A stretch of DNA of 64,000 nucleotides from Selaginella tamariscina (Eukaryota > Streptophyta > Lycopodiopsida > Selaginellales > Selaginellaceae). A model generated the notes under the pieces. It did no database searches, was not told the DNA's origin, and saw only the letters and a list, made by a program, of their open reading frames with translations. The stretch is from the NCBI GenBank assembly GCA_003024785.1, contig PUQB01000182.1, positions 370,399 through 434,398 on the forward strand. Reading direction: 5' to 3'. How positions within the stretch are numbered: the first letter of the stretch is position 1; every line of letters starts with the position of its first letter. Below are positions 37,600 to 49,900 of the stretch, one piece after another. Position numbers and translations under genes: made by a program.

Positions 37600-38030
37600 T
37601 CGTTAACAATAAACGTGAATACACGTTTGTATATAATTAATTCTATGCTGCCCAGTTCACAGTGTTCTTAATGATGTCCTCTCTAGTATCACCGATTTAA
37701 TTTAATTTCTACCTTTTATGATTTGAAATATCTTCACATTTACCAATTATTCACATATTTTAAAATAAACCCTAAATATTAATGTCACATTTATTCCGTA
37801 GGGTTCACTGTTTTCATTGCGGCTAGGGTTTTTTGGTAGATAGGGTTTACTGTTTCCATTGCGGCTAGGGTTCTTTCAATCTCAGATCTGTTTCCACTGC
37901 GGTAGATCCAGAGGGTTTCTTTAATCTCAGATCTCAGAGTTACGGTTTCCACTGCGGCGCCATCCATTTCGACTCGATTCGTGCAGCGCCCAAGTATAAC
38001 AATGGAGATTTCTGTGCCGATTTAGATTCT
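37600..38030. promoter_or_regulatory. Shared divergent intergenic region of the Mutator-like element
   Basis: Lies between the transposase start (37515) and the first leader repeat of the plus-strand gene. It contains a repeated phrase TTGCGGCTAGGGTT at 37817 and 37860 and GATCTCAGATC-type repeats near 37880-37935. It probably holds both promoters; no definite core motif can be assigned. Confidence 0.45.
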
Positions 38031-39050
38031 CGGCACCATCCTGCTCAGCCGGCGGCCACAAGGTATGTGTAATTTCTGTATTTTATGATTTGCTGCTCAA
38101 AGTATTTCTTTTTCCAGAGATATAGGGTCTTCTTATTTGTGCCGACTGAGAGCAACGGCACCATCCTGGTTCAGTCGGCAAACACAAGGTATCGTCGATT
38201 TATTTATTTTTTTCCTTGCGGCTCAAGTATACGTGTCACAATGTTTTTTTTTCAGAGTTAATGGGTCTTTCCATTTGTGCCGACTGAGAGTGACGGCACC
38301 ATCCTGGTTCAGTCGGCAAAAACAAGGTATTTTCGATTTGTTTTTTTTTGCTTTCTGGCTCAAGTATTCGTATCACAAGGTTTTTATTTTCAGAGTTAAT
38401 GGGTCTTCCCATTTGTGCCGACTGAGAGTGACGGCACCATCCTAGTTCAGTCGGCAGCCACAAGGTATGTTCGATATATTTATTTTTTGCTTTCTGGATC
38501 ATGTATTCGTATCACATTGTTTTTTTTCAGAGTTAATGTGTCTTCTCATTTGTGCCGACTGAGAGTGACGGCACCATCCTTCTTCAGTCGGCAGCCACAA
38601 GGTATTTTGAATTTGTTTATATTTTGCTCTGCGGCTCAAGTATCCGTATAACAATGTTTTTTTTCAGAGTTATAGTGTCTTCCCATTTGTGCCGACTGAG
38701 AGTGACGGCACCATCCTTCTTCAGTCGGCAGCCACAAGGTATTTTGAATTAGTTTTTTTTTTCTTTGCGTCTCAAGTATTTCTTTTAAAACAGTTAATGG
38801 GTCTTCCCATTTGTGCCGTCTGAGAGGGACGGCACCATCCTATCTCAGTCGGCACCATTATCTCTTCTGTGCCGTCTGACAGAGTCGGCACAAACTATCT
38901 CAGTCGGCAGGTTTTTTCTTCTACATCTCTCTGCCGACTGAGAGGGTCGGCAGCATCTAGCTTGAGTCGGCAGCCACAAGGTTAGTCATCTTTGTTTGTT
39001 TTTTTATTTTGACTCCTCATCAATTGACTTGTGTGTTTACTTTCCAGAGT
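38030..39050 (+). repeat. Tandem ~137-bp leader repeats: mini-exon with hairpin motif plus intron-like part
   Basis: Six or seven units. Each has an exon-like part of about 70 bases with TGCCGACTGA, then ACGGCACCATCC, then TCAGTCGGCA, ending CACAAG. It is followed by GTATNT and a T-rich intron-like part ending TTTCAG. Candidate donor GTs are at 38063, 38189, 38327, 38465, 38602, 38739 and 38981. TGCCGACTGA and TCAGTCGGCA are inverse complements, so each exon part can form a stem. Unit length is not a multiple of three, so a coding role is unlikely. The last part (38800-38970) has a denser, shorter version of the motif. The same motif occurs near both element ends. Confidence 0.85.
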
Positions 39051-39057
39051 TCCCAAA

Positions 39058-42000
39058 ATGGTGAGAGCTTCAAAACGTCTACTAGAGACTGCGCCTGATG
39101 AAGAGCCACGGGAAGAGAAGAGGATATCGAAGCAGAAGCGAGGCAAGAGAGGAGAACCATCTAATGTACCAAAGGAGGATCCTCCAGTGACTCAGTCTGG
39201 AGTAGTAGCAGTTGAGCAAGAACAGCCTCCACCAACAATCACAGATTTCCCGGAGAGCTCGTCGCAGTTGCCTCCTTCATCCGCTGAGGTTGCAGTCCTG
39301 AACGAGCAAGTGCAGATGACAGAGGCAGCTGAAGCTAGCGAGGACGACTTGGAGGAGGCAGTCAGCAAAAAGAGAGGCCGCGGGAAAGCTGATTCAAAAG
39401 GCAAGAAGGCGAAGAGCGATAAGGAGCCGAAGGAGTTATACAGCATACCGGCGAGCCTGCATTTGGAGAGCTCAGCAAACCTGCTCGACAAAATTACTAT
39501 CAAGGGACTTGGTGATCCTCCTGATGTGCCCATCTGCAGAATACATTCCAACGAGGTGGTTCGACGAGTGAACCCAGGGGACTTGGACAGGCTGGTGTCA
39601 TCGTTGAAGAAGGCTGGTTATCTACGCAACACGGGGTCCATCGGAGATCGACTCACTGCTGAGGAGCTATCGGAGCTGTCGAAGGACACGTTCAGTACGA
39701 GCAGCACCGGTCTTTCGAGCAAGCTCTTACTCAGCCGGAGTACAAACAGTGGGCTTCAAGGCTCTCAAACAGGAAGTTTAGCTGCTGGGACGGGAACCAT
39801 AGGCTACAGGCTTTGCAGAAGCTGTACCGAGAGGATGCAGAGGACAACCAGCGATGGGCTATTCGCGTTCGATCGAGTTTCATCTCCACGGAGAACCTCG
39901 ACATTCTTCAACTGGTTTCGATGTTCCAATCGATTAACATGTGAGTATTTTCTTTTCTTTTTGTTAAGAGTTTAGACTTACAGTTTCGTTGAACAGATCT
40001 TCAGCAACATCTGTGGAAACAACGCTACCACATATTCTCCTCGCTGTAAAGGCGGTCTGCACTAGTACAGAAGGAACTCAGAAAATCCTCGAGTCACTCA
40101 CGGAGGTTGATCGTCTTGAGGTGCGGAAGTGGAAGGAGAGTTCATCAGGAAAGACGGCTTGGCATCCTCTTCCGAACCTGATCTGCGCAAAGATACTTTT
40201 CAAGGTAACCTCCGATTTAATTTATAGGAAAGAAATTTTTAACTTGTTCTATGTGCAGAACGAGATCGACGATGATCTCGACAGAGCAGTCACCAGTGCT
40301 AAGGGCAATCCACAGGTTGAGGTGAACCTAAGCAGCTAGTATACAAGAAGCATGACAAGCGTATGCACAAGTTCCTCTCCATCATAGACCCAGACTTGGG
40401 GGAGGAGTGGTTCCAGAAGGTGACAAACATCTCTCATAAGCAGTGTCGCTGGATGGGCATTGAGAAGCTGTATGCGATGTCAAGGGCGAAGATTCCAAAC
40501 ATGCTGCGACTCCGATACCTCAACAAGCTCACCCGTCTCGAATCCAAGGCAGAACAACAGACACTTGGGCTACCGGGCATGCAGGACAAAGAGTGGATCA
40601 AGTGGTTCACCTTGGACTTATATTGGAAGGCTGTGCGCGAGGAAGCCATTCAGATCCTTAAGGGGTTGCGAGAGGATGGTGAAGAAGTTGGAACGGATGT
40701 CGACTTCATGAGCTGGTTTGACGAGATGAGAATTCGGAGCAAGTGCCTGGTCTTTCAGCCCTTCCATGACTGCATACGGTTCACTTATTCGATGGAGCCG
40801 AATGAGTTTCTGGAGCGTGAGGAATCTGCGCGTCGGATGATATGGAGGTAAGCTTTCAATCCAGCATTGCTACTGTCTGACTTTGTGTTGCAGGTTCATA
40901 CTGGCGAAGCAAATGACACCGTCCCATACGATGAAGCTGTGGACAGATCATACAAGCGAGCCTCACATGTGGTCGAAGAGCAGAGGAGCTCTAACACCGT
41001 TCGAACGGGAGCATGTTCCATTCTGGCTCGACTGTCCGTCGCAACAGCCACCAGCTTGGGAGAGCACACTATTCGACATGCACGCCAATGATCTACCAGC
41101 GATTCTTTGGGAGCCAGAAGAAGTAGAGGCTATCAAGAAGAGCAAGATGAAGAAGACGGTGCGGAAGACAACTACACCTGCAAAGGGATCGGGAGCGGGA
41201 CCAAGCTCTTCTACAGCACCTCCGCCAGCATTCGACTTTACAATCAATGAGGTACAGCCACTTGTAGCTAGTTTGGACATCAAGGACGACCTGATGACCT
41301 TCATCCCGACCCTGGCTGCATCCCGTGGATCCTACGACCTAGCTGTGTGCGACATGGAGGAGATGAGCAGGTCTTTCTTCGAGCCAGGTGCTTCCCAGAC
41401 AGAGGTGTACACCAAGCTCCGAGAACAGGTTGACAGACTACATACGGTTGAGTCACAAACGTTGTTCCAGGAAGTGGTAGGTGAATACGGCTTCAACCTC
41501 ATCATCCTCGACTTGCCCAATGAGCTTGTATATGGAGGTGCTAGCATCAACAAGGACATTGTGCAGCTAGATCCGGTGAAGTTTGAGGAGGCCTTGCAGT
41601 TCAGTGGAATGCACTTGGCAGCGAGTGGTTTCATGGTCGTCTTCGCGAGTTCTCCTTCTGTTTCGGCGGTGATTCAGGCGGCTGCAGTAATCAACTTGGA
41701 GGTTGCAGGGACTTACAGCGTCTACCGTGCACGAGGCTGGGGATACCGTGACAAAATTAAGGTAAGCTAGCTATTCAAGTTCAAGTTTAACTTGGTCTAT
41801 GTGGCAGGATAACTTGTTAGTTCTCTTGGTGCTGCAAAGCTCTGAGAAGAAGTCGAAGAGGCCAAACCCTCTGGCGTTGACGAACACGATCCTCGTCGAC
41901 ACTGCCGACCGTTATCAGGAGGCTTGGTAAGGAAGTGCTTTGCTATGTTTATCCTAATGGAAGATTGTGCAGGATTATGATTCAACCGAAGAGTGTTCGA

Positions 42001-42270
42001 CTCATGCAGCTTTTGATCGAGCGTCTCAGTAGACCTGGCGACCTAGTCTGGGATATTGGTTCCGGAACCGGGTCATCATTGTTAGCTGCCGTCGAGCTCG
42101 GAAGGAATATTATAGGAACCGAGAAGAGTTTCGAACTCTCTAGGTTGGCAACAAACAAGCTTGCAGAGAACATTAGACCAGAAGAGTTACCTACTCAAAC
42201 ACCTCCACGTCCAAGCGTAACTGGTGGTTCGAGAACTGCAGCTTTACTTAAGATGAAGAAGAAACTTTAG
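39058..42270 (+). CDS. ParB-like domain fused to permuted DNA methyltransferase, in the Mutator-like element
   Basis: Starts MVRASKRLLE at 39058. A basic, disordered nuclear-type N-terminus is followed by a ParB/Srx-like domain: VPICRIHSNEVVRRV (near 39527) and, after a frameshift near 39690, CWDGNHRLQALQKL (near 39790), equivalent to the ParB GEHRR box. Introns of 46-56 bp lie at 39941-39996, 40205-40258, 40848-40893, 41762-41807 and 41927-41972. A helical linker leads to a beta-class (permuted) N4/N6 methyltransferase fold: motif IV-like LIILDLPNELVYGG (near 41500), the pre-motif I helix MIQPKSVRLMQLLIERL, then motif I VWDIGSGTGSSLLAAVELGR and IIGTEKS (near 42050-42125). Motif IV is DLPN instead of DPPY, so catalysis is doubtful, while the SAM-binding GSGTG is kept. 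Eukaryotic introns rule out bacterial contamination. Confidence 0.75.
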
Positions 42271-42464
42271 CTAATGTATATTGAGTAATAAATTAAGCTA
42301 ATAAAAAAAAAATTAAAAAGAAATACAACAGTTTTAATAGAATTCTTTTTTGCCGACTGAGGCCAATACTGCCGACCAGAAAGAATATTCCAAAATATTC
42401 TAGAATATTCTTGAATATTCGAGCCCAGGCCTCCTGGGCCCCAAGCCTCCAAAATGGCGACACT

Positions 42465-43690
42465 CTTGGAAAAGATCTGTATGCTGCAGCTAACAACAAA
42501 CTGGATTCAAATATGGACATTGCAGTGTTTGGTACTATGTATGGTGGTAAGATTGCCTCACTGCAGCCATGGCTGCCATGTATGGGCTCTACAAGGTTTC
42601 CGCCAGGTATGCATGATGAACAGCCTATGAATGTAATTAAATATTATTAAGATATTTTAAATTTCTCAATTGTATAACATGTTTCTAAGAACATACCCAT
42701 GCATGAACTCTTATTCTATTTTTAAATCGACTCATATCACACACTATTGTAGCCTTACCATTGAGATACTTATAATTATGAACTTGAATTATTTTTATTT
42801 AATCTCTTTTGTATAGTGTTATATACAATGAAATAAGAAGTATGCATATTTATGTTCACCCTAAACCTTAAATTTAAATATTCATGTTGGTGTATAAAAT
42901 AAATTATTATAAAGATACTTTAAAGTTTTATTAATAGTGTTTATTCATTAAAAGTGTTCACTTAATCTTTAAATTATGGGAAAGTGTGAATAGTAATGTG
43001 GTCTGGCTTTGCTTATTACATTTTCGTGGTTTAAAACAAATATTCATAAGCATATTTTAACTTAAATAACAATGAAAGATTTTATTATTTACAACAAATT
43101 GAATAGTTGATTAGACTTATTAAAAGGAAAACTTATGCTTAACGATGACTCAAAAGTTTAAATATGTTAATGTTTTTACATATTAGTAAATCACCTAATC
43201 AAAAGTTAACTTATTTTATATTAAAGAAGGGCAATTATATCATTCTTCATTGATCTATGTTTTAATTTATATTTTTCAAATCTCAACTAAAGAATGCTTT
43301 TTATTTAAGTATATTTAATTTATTAATATATGTAATATTCACTATACTTCTATATTTAGTAAAATGCTTATTACATTTTTGTGGTTTAGGACAGATATTC
43401 AAAAGCATATTTTAAATTAAATAATAATGATTATTTACGACATATCAAATTGTTGATTAGACTTATTAAAAGGAAAACTTATGCTTAACAATGACTCAAA
43501 GCTTAAATATGTTGATGTTTTTACATATTAGTAAATCATTTTATAAAAAATTAATTTTTTTTTACATTAAAGAAGGGCAATTATACCATTATTCATTGAT
43601 CTATGTTTTAAATTTATATTTTTCAAATCTCAACTAAGAATACCTTTTATTTAAGTATGTGTATTTCTAAGTTCAATTTATTAATCTATT
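42465..43690. repeat. Hint gene tail and inverted AT-rich flank
   Basis: After the last Hint exon remnant (to about 42618), the sequence is the reverse complement of about 26340-27500, including the 365-bp repeat units. No gene. Confidence 0.75.
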
Positions 43691-43942
43691 TAATATTCAC
43701 TATACTTAAATATATATTTATTAAAATCTATGTTTAAATTTAAGTCTGTATTTTCTAATTTTCAACTAAAAATAATATTCATTATGTAATTAAAAATAGT
43801 ATTCACTACAACATCATAGACTATATTTTTTGAATGGGTGGTTCTCACCAATCATCCAATTAGTGACTTCTTTTAATCTCCGATAGTTTACACTAATGGG
43901 TTATTTTCCACAAACCATTACTTTAAACTTTAAAATTACATT

Positions 43943-45257
43943 AGGGGCCTCCGCACTTGCTTTTAAAACTACTTTTATCTCCTTAAAAGTGAACAAATCG
44001 CAACCGCACCTACTTCTTGCGCTAAAAGTGTTAAAATTGGTTCTTTTAAGCAAGGGATCTTCTTAAAAAAGTCAGAACCGCACCATTCTTTAAAAAATTC
44101 TTTTAAGAGGAATAATAGGGGAATATCCACTCATTTTTGACAGAAATTTAGAGGAGCCTAAAGATCCTCAAGAGGATCTTTAAGCTCTTCTAAGTGCCAC
44201 GTCAACGACAGCACAACAACATTTAATATAGGGTGCAAGTGGTGAAGCTTTTCGCGCCACCACGTCAACGACAGCACAACAACATTTAATATAGGGTGCA
44301 AGTGGTGAAGCTTTTCGCGCCACCACGTCAACGACAGCACAACAACATTTAATATAGGGTGCAAGTGGTGAAGCTTTTCGCGCCACCGGTGCATTTTCTC
44401 AGGAGTCGGGTAGACCTGGGTGGATTTAGCAATCCATCGTTGCGATCGTTTCCAACAGGTGATCAAGGAGTTGGCCAAGGAGCTGGAGGGTCCATGGACC
44501 TGCCCAGGTCCATGGCCAGGGGATACACAACGGGATTCACGGAGCGAGACACCCTATGGGGATTCCTGGCTTAGTCTATGCTCATCAAAGCTCCCTAGTG
44601 TATTCAAGTAGCCCAATGTTTGGAACTCAATAGAGCAGCCCGGCGTTTTTTACTCAACCAGACAAATCTCCATTTGTTGCTACTCATCCGGGAAGCTCAA
44701 CTTTTACTACTGCTCAGTGGGCAACTCTTTCTTTTCAACTACTCAGTCGGGAGCTCTTCTTTCGCTGCTGCTCACCCAGCAGCTGGTGTCCATCCTAGTG
44801 GTGGAGGTGCTGAGTATGCACGCACGATGGCATCTCAAATAGATGCTAAAGTGGAGCGGTGTCGAGCCAAGCGTTGAAGGAGTTCGAAGGAGGATGAAGA
44901 CGCTGAAATACTTGAAACCAGTACTTGAAATACTTTCTAAGTTTTCAAAACAGCTTACGAGTGTTTTGCACATCTTCCAGGTGTTGTTGGCAGAGGTGCT
45001 CGTCGTGTTTTGCACATCCTCCAAGTGCCGTTGGCAGAGGTGATCATCAGGTGCTCTATGTTTGAAAATGATAAACGGAAATTACTAAAAAGATATGTGC
45101 AGAAGCGTCACTTTTAAGACTCTTTTTACAATCCTTTTAAGCGAATATTCCTTAACCTTAAAGTTCATATTAAAAGGTAGTGCGGTTTGGGTTTTAAGAC
45201 ATTTCTTTTAAATGCTTAAAAGAGACTTTTAAGCAAGAGACAGGTGCGGAGGCCCCT
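43943..45257. mobile_element. Non-autonomous Harbinger-like element, copy B (uninterrupted)
   Basis: 1315 bp with AGGGGCCTCCGCAC termini and ATT on both sides. It has three 63-bp minisatellite units (44197-44385) against two in copy A. Coding fragments match copy A in the same broken frames. There is no transposase domain. Confidence 0.55.
44197..44385. repeat. 63-bp minisatellite, three units
   Basis: Same unit as 14520-14645, with one extra copy. The minus strand reads as a repeating 21-residue frame, which is probably incidental. Confidence 0.9.
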
Positions 45258-46363
45258 ATTATCTTGTAACTAATTTAACAAGTTTATTTTAATCCATTAC
45301 ATTAATATAATGGAAAACAATTTCAATTAACAAGAATAATTTTAGGCTCTCAATTGCTTGTGTTATCATGACTTCCTTGTGTTCTCAACTCCATGCATGT
45401 ACTTTACCTTATTGTAATTTTGATTTTGATACATTACTAAAACACAACCTAGTGCAAACATCCTTAAATATGGCTTGATATAGAACATAAAAAATATTTA
45501 AATGTCAAAGGAAATTAGATAACATTATTGTAGATTAGGTACTTGCATGACCAATTCAAATCAGTGTAGAGAATAGGTGTGGTGGGTTAAATCAAGTAGT
45601 AATGTCTGATTTATTGGATTTGTTGAACATGTTTATAAGATGATAAATAAAAGTAGCATTTTTTTTACGAGTTATGTAACAAGTTATATATATGAATTAG
45701 TGGTCAGAAAAGATACACAATACAATAAAGTTATTTTAGTCCGTGTGCATGTAGGTTGTACACTCTATAATGTAACGCACAATTGCAAATATTTAAAACT
45801 ATTTGAGCGTTCTGGTATTGATAAGAGTTTAGCACATTAAGTCATTTAAGATACTTATCAAGTTATAATTCAAAATTTGAAGTCTAACATTAAGTTTTTA
45901 ACTTCGACAAAAAAAATGTAAAGAGTAATTGATAGTTTTAAGGATCACACTAGGTTGGTAAACATTGTATATTGTATCAATTATTCACAAGTTAAGATTG
46001 AACCACTTTCAATTGATATATGTATTATAAATACCACAAACATAGCATTGTTCTTCAAGTAGTAGCGTATTATGTAGAGCTATGAACCATGAATTGTTGC
46101 CATGCTCTAAAACTATACCACTTGGAAGACAAAGGTTATCCATGCATCTCATAGATAATGACACCTTTTTGCTTGACTCTCATAAAACGAGTCTACAACA
46201 AAAACTTTTGAAAAGCTTGAGTGATCATTAAACAAGCTTTTTGGGCTTCTAAAAAGTATTAAGTTTATTAGTTTTGTCCTTTTTGATATTATTTTGTAGC
46301 TCATTTTCATCTTCATTTAGGAATAAAGATGAAAATGAGTCTTAGATATCGTATATGCATTTT

Positions 46364-46390
46364 ATGCAAGTTGTAACTAAAATGGGCATG
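46364..46390 (+). repeat. Left terminal inverted repeat of the 15-kb element
   Basis: Starts ATGCAAGTTGTAACTAAAA and ends TGGGCATG. It pairs with 61432-61458. Inside it lie AT-rich GAATATTC-containing repeats (46456-46508). Confidence 0.85.
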
Positions 46391-46860
46391 GCTATAATCC
46401 CATTTCCTAATAATTAGCAATTTTAGCTATTTAATTAGTATTTTCTAATATTAAAGGAATATTCTTTAGAATATATGTTTGAAAAGAGAATATTCTTTAG
46501 AATATTCTATTTTGTATTCTACCCTTTAATAAATTATAGCATTCATTGAACAAAAATTAATAACATTATAAAAGTAGAATGTATTAAATTATATAATATA
46601 TTGCCTAATATAACAATTAAGGAAGAGCATAAGAGGTACATTATATAAATATTGATGTTGTTATTAAAATATTAATATTTAAATATAACATTATTAATTA
46701 AAAATTTGTAGTAGTAATAATATATATATAAATTCATAATAATATAGTCAATCTTCCATATCATTTTTTAAATTTATATAGTTAAGTATACAATTTGGTA
46801 CTATTATTAAAGAGTTTATAATAATTATGAATATTAAATATATGATATTTTTATAATTTT

Positions 46861-46950
46861 GTAATTGCTTTAAGCTTCAGAAAACATACATTCCCTTGCA
46901 GTTTTGTAATTGCTTTAAGCTTCAGAAAACATACATTCCCTTGCAGTTTT
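46861..46950. repeat. Tandem duplication of 45 bp at the 3' end of the transposase gene
   Basis: The unit GTAATTGCTTTAAGCTTCAG... appears at 46861-46905 and again at 46906-46950. The transposase stop codon lies in the second unit. Confidence 0.9.
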
Positions 46951-49900
46951 GTTAATCGTGACTTTATCAACGCTTCTTGACATCCACCCATATCGAATGG
47001 ATTTAACATTTATAAAACATGCTGGGTCTTTTTGATTGGGAGACCATGTTTTCTCTAGGCATCCATTATATCTTTCGCTCTTCTTCTCGTGTCGCCTTTT
47101 TGTGGTTTGAACCATGCAACCTTAACAATACTATTTTTTGTGATTACTTCAGGTGTGTCGATAATTTGACCCATCCAAATAGGCTGATTATATGACGCAT
47201 CTGGAGTAATGAGAACCATCATTAGTTTTTGAAGATCCTTGCAGCAATCAAAGTATGCTTTAGGTTTTTGGTTCCTTTGTGCAACAAAGTGTGGGGTTTG
47301 CACTTCCACATCACTACTGGCTTCTATGTCGTCTATGCTCAGTGATGTCATTTCAATCTCCTCTCGCCACCTTGTTTTAGGCCAGAAAGGGTGTTGCAAT
47401 TCTGTACTTGTGACAGTAGGCCCTTCCAACTCTCGAACAACAGTCTCCCAATAGTTGACCACATGCTTATATAGTTCTGAGTAACCAGTTGCCTTATCAG
47501 AATTCTTTGGCATCGATTTTTGAACCCATGCCACATATTTTTGATGCCATCAATAATAACCTCTTGTTCCTTGAGTTGGGCACTCAATGGAATAGGGTCT
47601 GGTTGTCCTTATGGGAGAAGTGGCTTTCCATCCTCTCCACTTTTGAAGAGCATTAAGCCCTCTTTCGGTAACCACTCCTGCTCTGATGGCCGTAACTTGT
47701 ACTGCATAATAGGTATACCATCTCGTATAGAGAAAAAGAATTGTAGCGGCACAAGGTGACCAACTAAAGAATCACTCCCTTCTTTTATATACTCCTTGAG
47801 AAATTTTTGAAGTCTGGCACCTCAGTCACAAGCAAAGCACAACTTTTTTTGGAGATGCAATTTTCAAAAAGATTCATCATATGCGGTAAGGTAAGTGCAC
47901 TTGTCCTTTTTGTAGAGTTGGAGACCTTGCTGAAGAACGCATCAATATCTTCATGAGTGTGACCAACCATAAGGAAACTGAGCGTGATTGTTTCAAACAC
48001 ACCTTTGGCAACAAGCATTGACAAGTATGCTAGCACATATCTAGAAATAAAAGTAAGTATGAGCTTGAGAACCCTTAAGTAAAATGATTTACCTATTTTT
48101 GTTCTCGCCTGCACAATTATCCATCTGTAAAAGCAAATGACGAGGAAGCTTATTTGATGTTGAGGACACATGTACACTATTTGAGCTAGATCCCTCCACT
48201 GAACCTGAACTCTCAACAGGGCCATCTGTTTTTTGTGCAGGTTGCTGACAATGCCTCTCATATTCCCAAGTAGCCTCAAATGCAGACGTGTTCATGAGAG
48301 CATTATGTAAAGGTTGAAGGTGTTGTTTCTTCACTTTGAGATCACTGATAGGACTTGTCTGTGAGTGGGCTTCAAGGTTTCTGAAACACATGGCTAACGA
48401 CCCAATAATGAAATTGGAGTCGCTAGACCAATGTGGAAGTGAAAAGTGTCCATATGACTCACAACCGTGTCCATGTGTTAGCACACCTGTTAAAGAAATC
48501 GGAAGTTTCATGACATTTCCAAGGCACTTTGGTGTTACAAAGAGCTTTGGAATGCTGGTCTTTGAATGATCCATCTTGTCATGGATCAAGCACAGGTACT
48601 CTAATGGGCGTGACACAGAAAGCATGCGGTGTGCATAGTACTGAGACCAACAAGTTTGTTGTGCAATCATGTGGGCCTCCATCTTCCTTTGAATGGTAGT
48701 GATCTCCACCAAGGTTTTTGCACAAGCCTCTGCAGCCTTCAATGATGTACAAGTGTCACACTTAGAAAAGCTAGAGTGTTTTGCAATCTCCACATCCTTA
48801 AAATGAGTATTCCATATGTTGTTGAAAGTACCAGTGCAGATTGCTTGGAGCCCCATCAAACTGAGGCACTTGTTCACATGTTCACACAGTTTCAATTGAG
48901 TGTAGATTGAAGGTAAAACCTTGAGATTTTCCCTGACCCCTGCATTTGTGGTTCGGCATTTGTGAGGCATCCTGTCTGCATTTGCTTCCACAAAAGCCTG
49001 AGTATCTCTATGGCTGCCATGATGTGAGAGCGGGTTTTGACCAAGCCAGTGTTCCCATGAACTGAGGTTCGCGCTCCATCTAGCCACTCATCCCTCCGAC
49101 GGTAGAACGTGGTCTTTGGGATCCCGTATATACTGTACCAAGCTTGAAGCAGATGGCCACCTTATTAAATACCATGGATGTACTCTGATAACCTTGTCCG
49201 AGGCCATTCCATCAATACACCCAGTTAGTGCAGCATATACAAACTCATGCCTTTGCTTTTGGGTGAGCATACGAAAGACATGTCTACATTGGGTAATTTC
49301 ATTCCGGTCTGCCATCTAACAACACTTCTCTTCTTGCAACAGTCAATCGTGGAAATGCTCGTAACACTTTCGGAAGATGTAGGATCCATCTTTACCCTCT
49401 TGCTGAAACTTGCAGGGGAAGATCTACAACCCATGAATCGCCTTTTTCTTACAATAGGACCAATGCAAGGAACCTCTTCAAATATGAGTTGTTCTTCCGG
49501 GTTGTTATTATTGAAATCCAACCCAGAATATGTTGAACCATCTTGCCGTCTTAATTCAGATGTTCGCCACCTCACGAGGGATCCAGGATACAATGTGCCA
49601 TTAGGTGAAACCTCTGTCACAACTACACCCACGAAGTCGGACCCTAGTTTCTCTTCTGACACTGCTTCCATTGGATTTATAGTTGTGATGATGCCTCTTC
49701 CGACTTCAATCTCACGAAGAAAGAGAATCACCTCATCCATTACAGCAGGCAAGCCATCATCTGGTAAACTCGTGCTACTATTTGTTTGTGACTCTGCATA
49801 TTCTGTGTCAGCCTTGACTTCATCCAAATTCCACAATACAGGAGAACCCTCCTCAAATTCCATTCCCAGAACCTCAACATGCTTGTAAATGGTGTTCACC

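Larger units (their letters stand above)
34145..42464. mobile_element. 8.3-kb Mutator-like DNA transposon with ParB/methyltransferase cargo
   Basis: The 9-bp duplication CTTGGAAAA lies at 34136-34144 and 42465-42473. The unfilled site is seen in Hint copy 1 at 28220-28228. The ends share an imperfect inverted repeat (GGAGGCT...CAGGAGGC, at 34161-34182 and mirrored at 42421-42450), with weaker similarity at the tips. Heat-shock-element-like GAATATTC clusters and TGCCGACTG motifs follow inside both ends (34190-34310 and 42351-42420). It encodes a Mutator-type transposase (minus) and a divergent ParB/methyltransferase gene (plus). Confidence 0.88.
33160..42618 (+). pseudogene. Inverted second copy of hevein-Hint gene, frameshifted and split by a transposon
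   Basis: Same exon order as the gene at 28076-29257, on the opposite strand. Exon 1 starts at ATG 33160 and has an extra AT near 33221 that shifts frame inside the signal peptide. In exon 2 (near 33473) the bases encoding the start of the Hint domain after the Cys are partly deleted. Exon 3 (33605-33730) lacks a block after HKDS. Exons 4 and 5 (33783-34144) are close to intact. The last exon is cut after CTTGGAAAA by an 8.3-kb Mutator-like element and resumes at 42465. The remainder ends near 42618 with decay of the final codons. It is dead, but it records the pre-insertion sequence. Confidence 0.88.
43690..46363. repeat. Host repeat unit, copy B (lacks the LTR element)
   Basis: Collinear with 14014-15304 joined to 24391-25718. 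It shows the empty site of the LTR retrotransposon at 45040-45044 and ends where the 15-kb transposon was inserted. Confidence 0.88.

Noticed and set aside
38137-38752. ORFs with repeated CRLRVTAPSWF-type peptides
   Set aside because: They read through intron-like parts of the 137-bp leader repeats. Unit length is not a multiple of three.
39058-42270. Bacterial contamination as source of the ParB/methyltransferase gene
   Set aside because: It has five GT-AG introns and lies between transposon ends inserted in a plant-like gene with a target duplication.
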